Source: Methylobacterium nonmethylotrophicum
Lineage (GTDB): Bacteria > Pseudomonadota > Alphaproteobacteria > Rhizobiales > Beijerinckiaceae
DNA: 64,000 nt
Reading direction: 5' to 3'
Assembly: GCF_004745635.1 (NCBI RefSeq)
Contig: NZ_SRLB01000008.1
Span: 1 to 64,000 of the forward strand
Positions within the stretch are counted from its first letter, which is position 1. Each line of letters starts with the position of its first letter. Shown piece by piece: positions 1 through 7,719 of this stretch. The notes beneath the pieces are model-generated. The model was not told where the DNA came from. It did not search any database and worked only from the letters and a program-made list of their open reading frames with translations. A program made the translations under genes and the position numbers.

Positions 1-97
1 CATGCCCCGTCTCCCGCTCCCGTCGTCAGGAGCAGGGAATCACGCCCTCGCCGCGCGTGCAATTTGCAAGGAAACCCGCTGACCCACGCCAAGCCCT

Positions 98-119
98 TGC
101 ACACGCGAAGACGTGTGCA
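98..119. repeat. 8-bp-arm inverted repeat at island edge
   Basis: The arms TGCACACG and CGTGTGCA are perfect complements separated by six bases. The element sits where GC-rich sequence (1 to about 120) gives way to AT-rich sequence, downstream of the three-gene island operon. It could be a transcription terminator for either strand or a boundary relic; there is no T-run, so a terminator is only possible. Confidence 0.45.
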
Positions 120-296
120 TAACCAATCCGCGCGATCTTCCAACGATTTAGCCGTTCTTCACGGCCGACTAATTCTGTGGCATAGATGCGATTTCTAGGA
201 TACCAGAATTAACTTGGCGCCAACTTTTCTGCCAAACGGTATAATATCAGGTTTTGTTCCATTAGAATTTTTGCTGTATATTCATAATAAAATTTG
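120..296. other. AT-rich non-coding tail of the island
   Basis: No convincing gene is seen between the left window edge and the end of the ThiL-like gene. Bases 1 to about 120 are GC-rich like the rest of the chromosome, and composition then drops abruptly. I see no tRNA, integrase fragment or recognisable attachment site here, although the left flank is cut by the window edge. Confidence 0.5.
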
Positions 297-1355
297 TCAT
301 TTCGATGAATACATCGATGTAACAATATCCATTGCCGATCCGGAGAAATGCTGCCAGCCTTTGGTGGATATTTTTTCGATTTTATTGTTACGTTTCAAAA
401 CTACCTCGGGCGGCCCATCTTCTACTGTTCCGAATAGATGGACGCCAAGCTCACTTATTGCTGCATGACCAGTGATTGTTCCGACTAATTCCAAATCGAG
501 ACCAATGCCAAAAATAATTGTTTCGATGGGACATTTTATAAGTTCGGACACTTTTCGCACGGTCGGATGGATTGGTATCATATCATAGTCTATAACAATT
601 TTAACTTGTGATGCTTGAACTAACTCTACGAGAGACTGATATAGTCCATCTGTTATATCCATACAAGAGGTGCAATCGCCTGACGCTGAAAGTTTCTGCC
701 CAATGTCGATCTTCGCAATCGGTTTTATTAACTTGGATTTAAGCCATTCTTCTTCCGCAGGTTCAAGAGATAAACCCTGGCGCTTAGCTACTCCAAAGTA
801 AGCCAAAGCAGCGCCAAAGCCGCCAACATTGCCGGTAACGAATAGTCTATCACCTACTTTTGCACCACTTCTCTTTATTTCGCGCCCTGATTCGATCGAA
901 CCAAAAGCTGTCGCCGAAAGGCAAATCGCGGAAGCCCAGCCTGTATCTCCCCCTACTACGGGAGTGTCCCATTCAGCTCCCCCAGCTACAAAGCCTTCGA
1001 AAAACGACCATAGATATGAAAGACTAAAATCATTCGGAAGAGCAAGTGTAGAAAGCAAGCCGAGTGGCTTTGCGCCCATTGCGCCCACGTCGCTTAGATT
1101 GACCATGGCCAAATATCGCCCATGATGGAAGGGATCCATTAATCCAAATTGGATCGATAGCAGATCCTCAGGAATTTTATCGCTGGATATAACTAGATGC
1201 TGGCCTGGAGGAAAATTAACAACAGCTGCGTCGTCGCCTACACCAACACGCAGCCGCGCGCTTTTGCTAAGTGGCGCGATAATTTCACGAATTATTCTCT
1301 TCTCACCCCAGTCTGAGACAGTCAGAGTGGCATCTTCGAGTTCTTTAGGGCGCAT
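297..1355 (-). CDS. ThiL-like AIR-synthase-fold kinase
   Basis: The 352-residue product matches the thiamine-monophosphate kinase / AIR synthase-related fold. It has the ATP/Mg motif GVGDDAAVV at residues 38-46, NLSD at 86-89, VGGDT at 134-138 and a later MDITDGL. ThiL phosphorylates thiamine phosphate with ATP, but relatives in other operons use other substrates. The start chosen is the ATG at 1355, which overlaps the stop of the upstream kinase gene by 11 bp; an in-frame ATG at 1421 would overlap far more. It is the last gene of a three-gene AT-rich operon. The context (HIT protein plus APH-like kinase) argues against a housekeeping thiamine role, so I do not assign thiL. The fold is confident; the substrate is unknown. 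Confidence 0.85.
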   Translation of the reverse strand: MRPKELEDATLTVSDWGEKRIIREIIAPLSKSARLRVGVGDDAAVVNFPPGQHLVISSDKIPEDLLSIQFGLMDPFHHGRYLAMVNLSDVGAMGAKPLGLLSTLALPNDFSLSYLWSFFEGFVAGGAEWDTPVVGGDTGWASAICLSATAFGSIESGREIKRSGAKVGDRLFVTGNVGGFGAALAYFGVAKRQGLSLEPAEEEWLKSKLIKPIAKIDIGQKLSASGDCTSCMDITDGLYQSLVELVQASQVKIVIDYDMIPIHPTVRKVSELIKCPIETIIFGIGLDLELVGTITGHAAISELGVHLFGTVEDGPPEVVLKRNNKIEKISTKGWQHFSGSAMDIVTSMYSSK

Positions 1356-2532
1356 TTGATTTGAATCCACGCTCGACAAGAAACTGACCCATCTGTGCCA
1401 ACGCAAGAGCGCAATTAGCAAATGGGTATCGTTCGATCCTCATCAATCCATATAACACAAGCGCTTGACATGCAATATAATCACAAATGTCAAAATTCGT
1501 TCCACAAGCTACCGCAGCGTGCTGTCTAATTCTTTGAGTTATTTTTGCACAACGTTCGATGTGAGCAATAGTTTCATTATCGACCGACAATACTATCAAC
1601 TTAGCTTTAAGTTCGGAAATATCATCTTCTTCTAAATGCATAAAAGTATTATTTATATGATAGTTCGCCTCCCAGCTCAAATATTTAGGCAACATCAGGA
1701 AACGAATCGAACATTCCATAACAAGAAAGTCTTTTAAAACATGAGAAGACGGTCTACACCACGTAAAATCAAGCAGGTGCGGATTTCCTCTGATATCCAA
1801 TACTACGTTAGAAGGATGAAGATCTCCGTGAACAACCGAAAGCGGCAGCATTCTTCTTGTTGCAAGTAATTCCTTAACTTTTATAAGAGGATTTTTAAAT
1901 TTATAACCAAAAATATGGATTTCTGCTTCGGCATGCATATTTCCCAAGAAACATCGAAGCATTGGCTCGGTTACATTTTTTCTTATATACCACTCGTACT
2001 CTTCTCCCAATATGCGGCCCTCAACTGAGGTGGCAGCAAGCGCTCGCCCGCAACAACTTTTGTAAATGCCGTCGATGATTGAAAGAACTTCGTCGTGAGA
2101 TTTAAAGTAGAACGCATCACTTCCTGGTGTTGCATCTGGGTTTTCTGATTTTGCAAATAAAAGATCTTTTAACTCTGTAACAGAGGGCAACCGCCCGTCG
2201 GCGCTGGCCGCACCAATTAAAGGAATCGCAATCATTCCTTCTGTATCATTTCTGACGTCGAAGGTGCGTTGGCCAGCGTCTTCATAATAATTGAAGGCAA
2301 TTTTGAGACCTTCTATCTCTCGTTCGATGCCCCTGTTAGTATGTATCTTTCCAACATGCGGCCGCGAATTTTCACCGCTTGGAAAGAACATGAATACTTT
2401 TGCGCCAGAAAATCCTATGCGACCAAGCTGTTGGACAATAACATCATCGGAAAATGGCATATCTTCCAGACACTGCGCAAATAACTTCTCTTCTTCAGGT
2501 GAGAAGAAGCGCACAACAAAGCGATGCGTCAT
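1345..2532 (-). CDS. APH/choline-kinase-like phosphotransferase
   Basis: The protein has 395 residues and carries the Brenner-type catalytic motif HGDLHPSN at 235-242, followed by the metal-binding LLDFTW with Asp255. These are hallmarks of aminoglycoside phosphotransferase / choline kinase-like enzymes. The N-terminal lobe is divergent and longer than in antibiotic kinases, so resistance is not implied. The start is the ATG at 2532, because it overlaps the upstream TGA in an ATGA arrangement (translational coupling); an in-frame start at 2610 would overlap the HIT gene by about 80 bp. Its stop overlaps the start of the ThiL-like gene. Kinase class is confident; substrate is unknown. Low GC and codon use mark it as probably acquired. 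Confidence 0.8.
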   Translation of the reverse strand: MTHRFVVRFFSPEEEKLFAQCLEDMPFSDDVIVQQLGRIGFSGAKVFMFFPSGENSRPHVGKIHTNRGIEREIEGLKIAFNYYEDAGQRTFDVRNDTEGMIAIPLIGAASADGRLPSVTELKDLLFAKSENPDATPGSDAFYFKSHDEVLSIIDGIYKSCCGRALAATSVEGRILGEEYEWYIRKNVTEPMLRCFLGNMHAEAEIHIFGYKFKNPLIKVKELLATRRMLPLSVVHGDLHPSNVVLDIRGNPHLLDFTWCRPSSHVLKDFLVMECSIRFLMLPKYLSWEANYHINNTFMHLEEDDISELKAKLIVLSVDNETIAHIERCAKITQRIRQHAAVACGTNFDICDYIACQALVLYGLMRIERYPFANCALALAQMGQFLVERGFKSNAP

Positions 2533-3299
2533 GGTATAGTCGCCGCCTGTTTCCAAGTGAGCATAGTTGCTGTCATGTCCTTCCAGCCAAACATTTTTTT
2601 CCAATCCCAAACGTCACGGCCCTGTTGAATGCAAATATATTTCCTTACAATTTGTGAAGGTATGTTTGTGCGATGCCATATGTAGCTCCCGTACCGATTT
2701 GAGTGGATAGCAAGATACTCATGATTTGAATATTGAATATGAGGCCATGGATTATATGCACTATATTCGCCCAGATCGCCAGATATGTCATTTATCAAGC
2801 GCAAAAAATCTAACTCTTGATCTGGAAACAAATGGAAATGAGCCCTTGTCACGCCGCATGCAAGCGAGTCAAAAAATGGCGACATTCCGTGCTCGAATAA
2901 TATTGACTCGCCAAAAACCACTTGATGATTATTTATCATCGCGGTAATTTCATTTTCTGACCCAGGATACTTTAATATCAGAGATGAAATATTATTTACA
3001 TATTCTCTACTAAAAACTACACAATGACCCAAGCTAAGAGGAGATAAAGTCGGCAATAAGCTCAATTTGCTTGATTCAATTAGAATCCGTCTGCAAAAGC
3101 CAGTTTTTTCGACGACGCTATTTGGTGCATCTCCGGTTGCAAGCTCACGCTCAATGTCTGCGCCAAGCGCCTGGAACGCGTCTGACGCTTCAGAAAGCAA
3201 CACCATTTCTTGTCTCTTTGATAACAGATTCATCACCGGAGCCCCGGTCGGTGTTAGATCCAGCGCCTGATTGCACTGGATGCACGGGTTCGCTTCCAT
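2529..3299 (-). CDS. HIT-superfamily protein with N-terminal CxxC
   Basis: The predicted product has 256 residues and is the first gene of the island operon. An N-terminal CIQC pair (Cys6, Cys9) matches the zinc pair found at the start of many HIT proteins, PLSLGHCVVF matches the mid-domain GH strand, and RAHFHLFP (152-159) aligns with the histidine triad. The first His of the triad is Arg152, while the nucleophile position (His154) and last His (156) remain. HIT proteins hydrolyse or transfer nucleoside monophosphates. I chose ATG 3299 because it places CxxC where the family has it; the frame stays open to an ATG at 3443 through GC-rich sequence that looks host-like. It ends in a 4-bp overlap with the kinase gene. 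Substrate unknown. Confidence 0.7.
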   Translation of the reverse strand: MEANPCIQCNQALDLTPTGAPVMNLLSKRQEMVLLSEASDAFQALGADIERELATGDAPNSVVEKTGFCRRILIESSKLSLLPTLSPLSLGHCVVFSREYVNNISSLILKYPGSENEITAMINNHQVVFGESILFEHGMSPFFDSLACGVTRAHFHLFPDQELDFLRLINDISGDLGEYSAYNPWPHIQYSNHEYLAIHSNRYGSYIWHRTNIPSQIVRKYICIQQGRDVWDWKKMFGWKDMTATMLTWKQAATIP

Positions 3300-3742
3300 A
3301 ACATGCGGACGATGGTGAGGGATGGCAAGAGAGATGCCGGGAATGAGAACGTCGCCGACACCATGCGACACCAGCGGGCGTTGGAAATATACTGACCGCC
3401 AGCCCACTACCTGCGCCCAGACGACACCGGACCCGGGCGCCATTGTGCCAGCCTATGGCGGTTCGTTGTACGAGTAAAAAGGCCGGATGCCTCATCTTGA
3501 CGTGGTCGGCATGCACTGGCGGGCAGAGCGCGTGGCCTAGGCATCCCGAGCCCACCAGCGACCTTCGCGGCGCTCGCTGGTAATGTCGCGCGCCATGCCG
3601 GGCCGATGTACGTGTGCTTCGTCGGCGACAGGCAAGCCCTCCCCAACCGGGCGGCTTCCACGGCAGCCGGATTGCCGCGCAGATCAGCGGCCCGTTCAAG
3701 GGCGGCCCCGGCACAATAGGGTGGTGGGCGCTACCGCACCCC
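3300..3742. other. non-coding junction between island and core
   Basis: About 440 bases lie between the island operon and the HD-GYP gene. Composition becomes GC-rich here. Frames are open on the minus strand but show no family resemblance and poor protein character. The promoter of the island operon should lie here, reading leftward, but I see no convincing -35/-10 pair. It could include decayed mobile-element sequence. Confidence 0.4.
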
Positions 3743-4786
3743 TCACGCCGCCCGATCCGCCGGCCGCTCCTCCACCAGCGCCACGACATCGTCCCACCGC
3801 GACAGGAAGGCCGCGACGCAGTCCGGGTCGAACTGGGCGCCGGACTGCTCCTCGAGGAAGCGCCGCGCCCGCTCGAGCGGCCAGCCCGGCTTGTAGACCC
3901 GCGCCGAGATCAGGGCGTCGAACACGTCGGCCACCGCCGTGATGCGGCCGGGCAGCGGGATCTCGGTGCCCTTGAGGCCTTGCGGGTAGCCGGCGCCGTC
4001 CCAGCGCTCGTGATGGGTGAGCGCGATCTCGGCGGCGAGGCGCAGGAGGCGGGACGGGCTGTCGTGGAGCAATTGGTAGCCGCGGAGCGCATGCTGCATC
4101 ATCTCGAACCGCTCGGGCTCGGTGAGCGGCCCGGGCTTGCGCAGGATCGAGTCGGCGACGCCGATCTTGCCGATGTCGTGCATGGTCGAGGCCAGCGCGA
4201 TGTCGTTGCCCTCCTCCTCCGACAGGCCGAGCCCATCCGCGATGGCGAGCACGCAGCCCGCCACCCGGGTCAGGTGGTCGCCGGCCTGGTCGTCGCGGAA
4301 CTCGGCGGCCAGCATCAGCCGGCGGATGATCTCGCGCTCGCGCTCCTGGCTCTCGGCGGCCGCCCGCTCGACCTCGCGGGCGAGCGTCCGGGCCTGGCTC
4401 TCGACGGCGCCCTGCGCGCGGGCGAGCGCGATCAGGTTGCGGCCGCGCAAAGCCAGGTCCGAGGCGTCGAGCGGGGGCAGGACCACGTCGGTGGCGCCGG
4501 CCTCGAGCGCCCGGCGGCGGGTTTCCGCCGGGTCGTCGTCGGCGATGAGCAGGATCGCCGTGTGGGCGAGGTGCGGCCGCAGGCGCAGGGCGCGGATCAG
4601 CGCGACCGCATCGAGGCCGGGCCGGTCCTCGACCACCACGAGATCCGCGGCGCCGCGCGCGAGGGCGGCGAGCGCCTGGCTCCCCTCGGCCAGCGCCAGG
4701 GCCGGCGCCGCGAACAGCCGTGTCAGCCCGCCGGGATCGGGCCGGGCCGTGACGACCACGACGGCGGGATCGGCTGCGTTGGTCAT
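3743..4786 (-). CDS. response regulator with HD-GYP phosphodiesterase
   Basis: The 347-residue protein has an N-terminal CheY-like receiver (about 1-125), a helical linker (about 130-170) and a C-terminal HD-GYP domain. The HD motif HDIGKIGV and the signature HHERWDGAGYP are both intact, so c-di-GMP hydrolysis is likely. The receiver has VVVEDRPG at the phospho-acceptor strand; an acidic residue is present but the environment is divergent. The start is ATG 4786, which begins just before the receiver; upstream in-frame sequence is low-complexity. It is transcribed in the same direction as the Rrf2 gene, 170 bp away, and probably has its own promoter. Confidence 0.88.
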   Translation of the reverse strand: MTNAADPAVVVVTARPDPGGLTRLFAAPALALAEGSQALAALARGAADLVVVEDRPGLDAVALIRALRLRPHLAHTAILLIADDDPAETRRRALEAGATDVVLPPLDASDLALRGRNLIALARAQGAVESQARTLAREVERAAAESQEREREIIRRLMLAAEFRDDQAGDHLTRVAGCVLAIADGLGLSEEEGNDIALASTMHDIGKIGVADSILRKPGPLTEPERFEMMQHALRGYQLLHDSPSRLLRLAAEIALTHHERWDGAGYPQGLKGTEIPLPGRITAVADVFDALISARVYKPGWPLERARRFLEEQSGAQFDPDCVAAFLSRWDDVVALVEERPADRAA

Positions 4787-4959
4787 GGTCCCGGCGATTC
4801 CTTTCCGCGCCCGATGATGCCTCAAACTGCCGCAATTTGATAAAGCGTTCTTTAAGCTTCGGTGCGGCGGGGCGGATCCGGAGCCCGTCCGCCGATCCGA
4901 CGCAACATGCTGAGACGGCAACGATTTCTTCCCGGTCCCTGCGTACCGGGCGAGCGTGC

Positions 4960-5550
4960 CTAGATGGTGAAATCCGGGCCGGCCCGTGGGCCGGCGACCT
5001 GGGCGGCCTCGGCGCGCCCGCAGAGATCCTCCACCGTTACCGCATCGAGCGCCGCAAGATACGCCCCCGCCGCCTCCGCCACCAGGGGCGCGACCACGAG
5101 GCCGGCCAAGCCGGTGCCGGCCGAGCCGGTGACGGCCGAGCCGCCGTCGGCGGGATCGGGAGCCGCCGCGGCGCCCGGCCCCAGGACCGCCCGGGCGATG
5201 TCACCGGCGCTGATGCGCCGGCGCTCGCGGGCGAGCTCGTAGCCGCCATGCGGCCCGCGCAGGCCCTTGAGCAGGCCGTGATGCACCAGCGCCTGAAGCA
5301 CCGCCTCGAGGTGCCGGGGCGGCAGGGCGTGGCGCGCCGCGAGCGCCTTGGCGCTCACCGGCTGGGGCCGCGCGTGGAGCGCGATGTCGACCATGGCGGC
5401 GAGCGCCAGGGCGAGGCGCGGCGGCGCCAGCGCCGAGGCCGGCTCGGGCCGGCGCGGGGAGGCCGGGGCTGGCGCGCGCGCGTCCAAGCGCGCGTCAGCC
5501 CCGGCCGGTGGAGCCGAAGCCGCCAGCACCGCGGCCGGCGGCTTGCGCAT
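4960..5550 (-). CDS. Rrf2-family transcriptional regulator
   Basis: The winged-helix region (about residues 42-110 of 196) contains the Rrf2 wing signature LRGPHGGYELAR and ISAGDIARAV. The C-terminal part has a single Cys (LCGRAE) instead of the three-Cys cluster of IscR/NsrR, so an Fe-S cluster of the usual type is unlikely. The start is uncertain: ATG 5550 overlaps the end of dut by 56 bp and adds an Ala/Pro-rich leader, while a TTG at 5487 would begin just after the dut stop. It may be cotranscribed with dut. Confidence 0.8.
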   Translation of the reverse strand: MRKPPAAVLAASAPPAGADARLDARAPAPASPRRPEPASALAPPRLALALAAMVDIALHARPQPVSAKALAARHALPPRHLEAVLQALVHHGLLKGLRGPHGGYELARERRRISAGDIARAVLGPGAAAAPDPADGGSAVTGSAGTGLAGLVVAPLVAEAAGAYLAALDAVTVEDLCGRAEAAQVAGPRAGPDFTI

Positions 5551-5974
5551 CCGGAAAGGCCTCGACGACCCGCAGGGACGGCCGCCCCACCCGGGTGAAC
5601 ACGGCTTGCGCGATGCGCTCGCCCGGCGCGATCCTGAGGGGCACGCTCCCCGGCGGGTTGCGGTTCCAGGCCGAGATCATCAGCGGGCCCTCGTAATCCG
5701 CGTCGATCACCCCGACGGTGTTGCCGAGGACGAGCCCCTCCCGGTGGCCGAGGCCCGAGCGCGGATAGACCATCGCGCACCAGCCGGGATCCCGGATCGC
5801 CAGGGCGAAGCCGGCCGGGATCAGGACCGGCGGTGCTTGCGGCGCCAGCTCCAGGGTCTCGTCGAGGCAGGCATGGAGGTCGAGCCCGGCGGCGAGCGCC
5901 GAGCCCCAGCGCGGAAACCCCCAGCCGGGCAGGCGGGGATCGAGGATCCGCACCGCGACGTCGAGGCCGCTCAT
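5495..5974 (-). CDS. dut: dUTP diphosphatase (dUTPase)
   Basis: The 159-residue enzyme hydrolyses dUTP to dUMP and pyrophosphate, keeping uracil out of DNA and feeding dTMP synthesis. All five trimeric-dUTPase motifs are visible: AAGLDLHA (1), YPRSGLGHREGL (2), VGVIDADYEG (3), PGERIAQAVF (4) and the glycine-rich GAGGFGSTG (5, C-terminal arm). The start is ATG 5974; its ATG overlaps the TGA of a 10-codon leader frame produced by a 29-bp tandem duplication, and a second identical ATG context lies 29 bp upstream but out of frame. The gene follows a CitE-like gene and precedes the Rrf2 regulator, all on the minus strand. Confidence 0.95.
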   Translation of the reverse strand: MSGLDVAVRILDPRLPGWGFPRWGSALAAGLDLHACLDETLELAPQAPPVLIPAGFALAIRDPGWCAMVYPRSGLGHREGLVLGNTVGVIDADYEGPLMISAWNRNPPGSVPLRIAPGERIAQAVFTRVGRPSLRVVEAFPDAQAAGRGAGGFGSTGRG

Positions 5975-6016
5975 GGCCTGTGTCCCGCGTCGAGGCCGCT
6001 CATGGCCTGTGTCCCG
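5959..6016. repeat. perfect 29-bp tandem duplication at dut start
   Basis: Bases 5959-5987 and 5988-6016 are identical. Each copy contains an ATG in the same context on the minus strand (ATG ending at 5972 and at 6001). The copy nearer the CitE-like gene overlaps its TGA stop; the second copy supplies the working dut start. Confidence 0.95.
5971..6003 (-). CDS. 10-codon leader frame upstream of dut
   Basis: The upstream copy of the duplicated start encodes MSGLDAGHRP followed by TGA. Its ATG overlaps the stop of the CitE-like gene and its TGA overlaps the real dut ATG, both as ATGA. It is probably a by-product of the 29-bp duplication that keeps translational coupling intact; whether the peptide itself has a role is doubtful. 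Confidence 0.4.
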   Translation of the reverse strand: MSGLDAGHRP

Positions 6017-6869
6017 GGCGGGCCGCCACCGCCTCCGCGAGGCCGACGAGCCGGCGCGCCTCGTCGGCCTCCCGCCGCAGCACCGTACGGCCGAGATGGG
6101 CGACCCCCGCCTGGCCCCGTCCCGCCGGCGCGTCGAAGGCCGCGACGAGCGCCCGCGCGGCGGCGAGCGCGTCGGCATCGGGGGCGAAGGCCGCTTCGGC
6201 CCGGCGCGCGCCGGCCGGCGAGGCCACGACGGCCCCGTCGAAGCCGAGGCCGCGGGCGCGGCCGATGTCGAGGCGGTCGGCGGGGTCGAGGAGCACGTCG
6301 AGGTCGTGGGCGCGGGCGGCCGCCAGCGCCGTGGCGAGCCAGGCGAGGAGCGGCCCGGCCTCCGGCGCGCCCGGCGGCAGCCGGCCCTCGCGGGCGAGCG
6401 CGCCGGCATCGACCACCAGGCAGGCCAGCCGCGCGTCGACGTCGCGCACCGCGCTCGCCACCGCCTCGGCCGCCAGGATCCCGAGCGGCGTGTCGAGGCC
6501 GGCCCAGAGCCGGACTCGCTCCGGGGCGTGGAGGCGGCGCAGGCGGCTGCCGATCCCGGCCAGGTCCTCCGGCTCCTCGACCCGCGGCACCAGCACGGCG
6601 TCGGGGCCGCCTTCCGCCACCGCCGCGAGGTCGGCCTCGCCCCAGGGCGTGTCGAGGCCGTTGACCCGCACCACCACCTCGGCGGCGGCGAAGCCGCCCT
6701 GCGTCAGCCAGGCGGCGAGACGGGCGCGCCCCGCCTCCTTGTCGGCGGGAGGGAGCGAATCGGCGAGGTCGAGGATCAGGGCGTCGGCGGGCTCGGACCG
6801 CGCCCCCGCGAGGGCGGTCGCGGTGGCCGGCACCAGGAGGGCACTGCGGCGGGGGCGGATGTCGGTCAT
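6000..6869 (-). CDS. CitE/HpcH-family aldolase-lyase-like protein
   Basis: The 289-residue product resembles the HpcH/HpaI aldolase / citrate lyase beta-like family: RSALLVPATA near the start, ADALILDLADSLPPADKE where the family has LDLEDAV..DKE, and GLDTPLGILAA where it has the metal-binding ETARG. The Glu of both motifs is changed (LDLADSL for LDLEDAV; LDTPLG for IETARG), so catalytic competence is questionable. Family members cleave malyl-, citramalyl- or related CoA esters. It lies 87 bp after gntR and originally overlapped dut by 4 bp. Family confident, activity uncertain. Confidence 0.75.
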   Translation of the reverse strand: MTDIRPRRSALLVPATATALAGARSEPADALILDLADSLPPADKEAGRARLAAWLTQGGFAAAEVVVRVNGLDTPWGEADLAAVAEGGPDAVLVPRVEEPEDLAGIGSRLRRLHAPERVRLWAGLDTPLGILAAEAVASAVRDVDARLACLVVDAGALAREGRLPPGAPEAGPLLAWLATALAAARAHDLDVLLDPADRLDIGRARGLGFDGAVVASPAGARRAEAAFAPDADALAAARALVAAFDAPAGRGQAGVAHLGRTVLRREADEARRLVGLAEAVAARPGHRP

Positions 6870-6956
6870 CGGTCGCGTGACTCCCCGGATGGCGGCGCAT
6901 CTATGCCCCGGGGAGGGGCGGCATGGCTATAGGGCGCGTGCGGCCTCGCGCGCGCC

Positions 6957-7622
6957 TCAGCCGAGCCGCGACGCCAGGGTGCGGGCGAAGGACTCTATGT
7001 GGGCGCTCATCGCCGCCGCCGCCGCGTCCGGGTCGCGCCGCCGCAAGGCGTCGCGGATCACCGCATGCTCCTCGGCCACCTCGGCGAGGTGGTGGCCGGT
7101 GGCGAGCGACAGGGCCCAGAACCGCACCGAGCGGCCATGCAGCCCGGCCAGCACCTCGGCGAGCACCCGGTTGCCGGAAGCCTCGGCGATGAGCGCGTGG
7201 AAGCGGCGGTCCGCCTCGAGGATCGCATCGAGACCGTCCGGCCGGGCCGCCAGCACGGCGTCGAGCTGCGCCAGCGCCTCGGACCCGATCCGCCCGGCGG
7301 CGAGCGCGGCGCAGGGCGGCTCGGTCAGGCGGCGCACCTCGATCAGGTGGGCGAACTCGTCCATCGAGAGCGGCTGCACCAGCACGCCCTTGCGGGGCAG
7401 GATCCGCACCAGCCCCTCGTGCATCAGTCGGTGCAGGGCCTGGTTCACCGGCGTGCGGCCTAAGCCCAGCTCGGCGCAGAGGCCGGCCTCGTTCAGGGCG
7501 TCGCCGGGCTTCAGCCGCAGGGAGACGATGTCGTCCTTCAGCCGCCGGTAGGCGCGCTCGTTCTGCGACAAGGCTGGGCCCGAACCTGCTCGCGCTTCCG
7601 CCACCGAGACCGCTCCGCTCAC
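6957..7622 (-). CDS. GntR-family regulator with FCD domain
   Basis: The 221-residue protein has an N-terminal winged helix (about 25-90; ELGLGRTPVNQALHRL is the recognition helix) and an all-helical FCD ligand-binding domain with the expected metal-binding His/Asp positions (EADRRFHALIAEASGN, EEHAVIRDAL). I chose a GTG start at 7622 because GAGGGA lies six bases upstream; the in-frame ATG at 7682 falls inside the divergent promoter. It is divergent from the MFS transporter operon, with palindromes between, which suggests it controls that operon and itself in response to the operon's substrate. Confidence 0.85.
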   Translation of the reverse strand: MSGAVSVAEARAGSGPALSQNERAYRRLKDDIVSLRLKPGDALNEAGLCAELGLGRTPVNQALHRLMHEGLVRILPRKGVLVQPLSMDEFAHLIEVRRLTEPPCAALAAGRIGSEALAQLDAVLAARPDGLDAILEADRRFHALIAEASGNRVLAEVLAGLHGRSVRFWALSLATGHHLAEVAEEHAVIRDALRRRDPDAAAAAMSAHIESFARTLASRLG

Positions 7623-7644
7623 TCGAGTTCCCTCTAGCACGGCT

Positions 7645-7679
7645 TGTGAAATATCACAGGCATGGTACTTGCAGAACCA
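7645..7679. promoter_or_regulatory. candidate GntR operators
   Basis: The 98-bp gap between gntR and the MFS gene holds a perfect palindrome TGTGA-AATA-TCACA (7645-7658), and 4 bp further on TGGT and ACCA half-sites separated by nine bases (7663-7679). FCD-type GntR dimers bind such palindromes. Assignment to this regulator is inferred from position. Confidence 0.5.
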
Positions 7680-7719
7680 CACGCCGAAGCGGCCGCGAGC
7701 GGACCGCGGGAGAAGAGCG

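Noticed and set aside
1345..2532. Aminoglycoside resistance gene
   Set aside because: The kinase has the Brenner motif but a divergent N-lobe, and sits in an operon with HIT and ThiL-like proteins, so a resistance call would be unsupported.
3300..3742. Transposase remnant at the island junction
   Set aside because: No DDE or HTH motif, and no inverted repeats or target duplication are visible.
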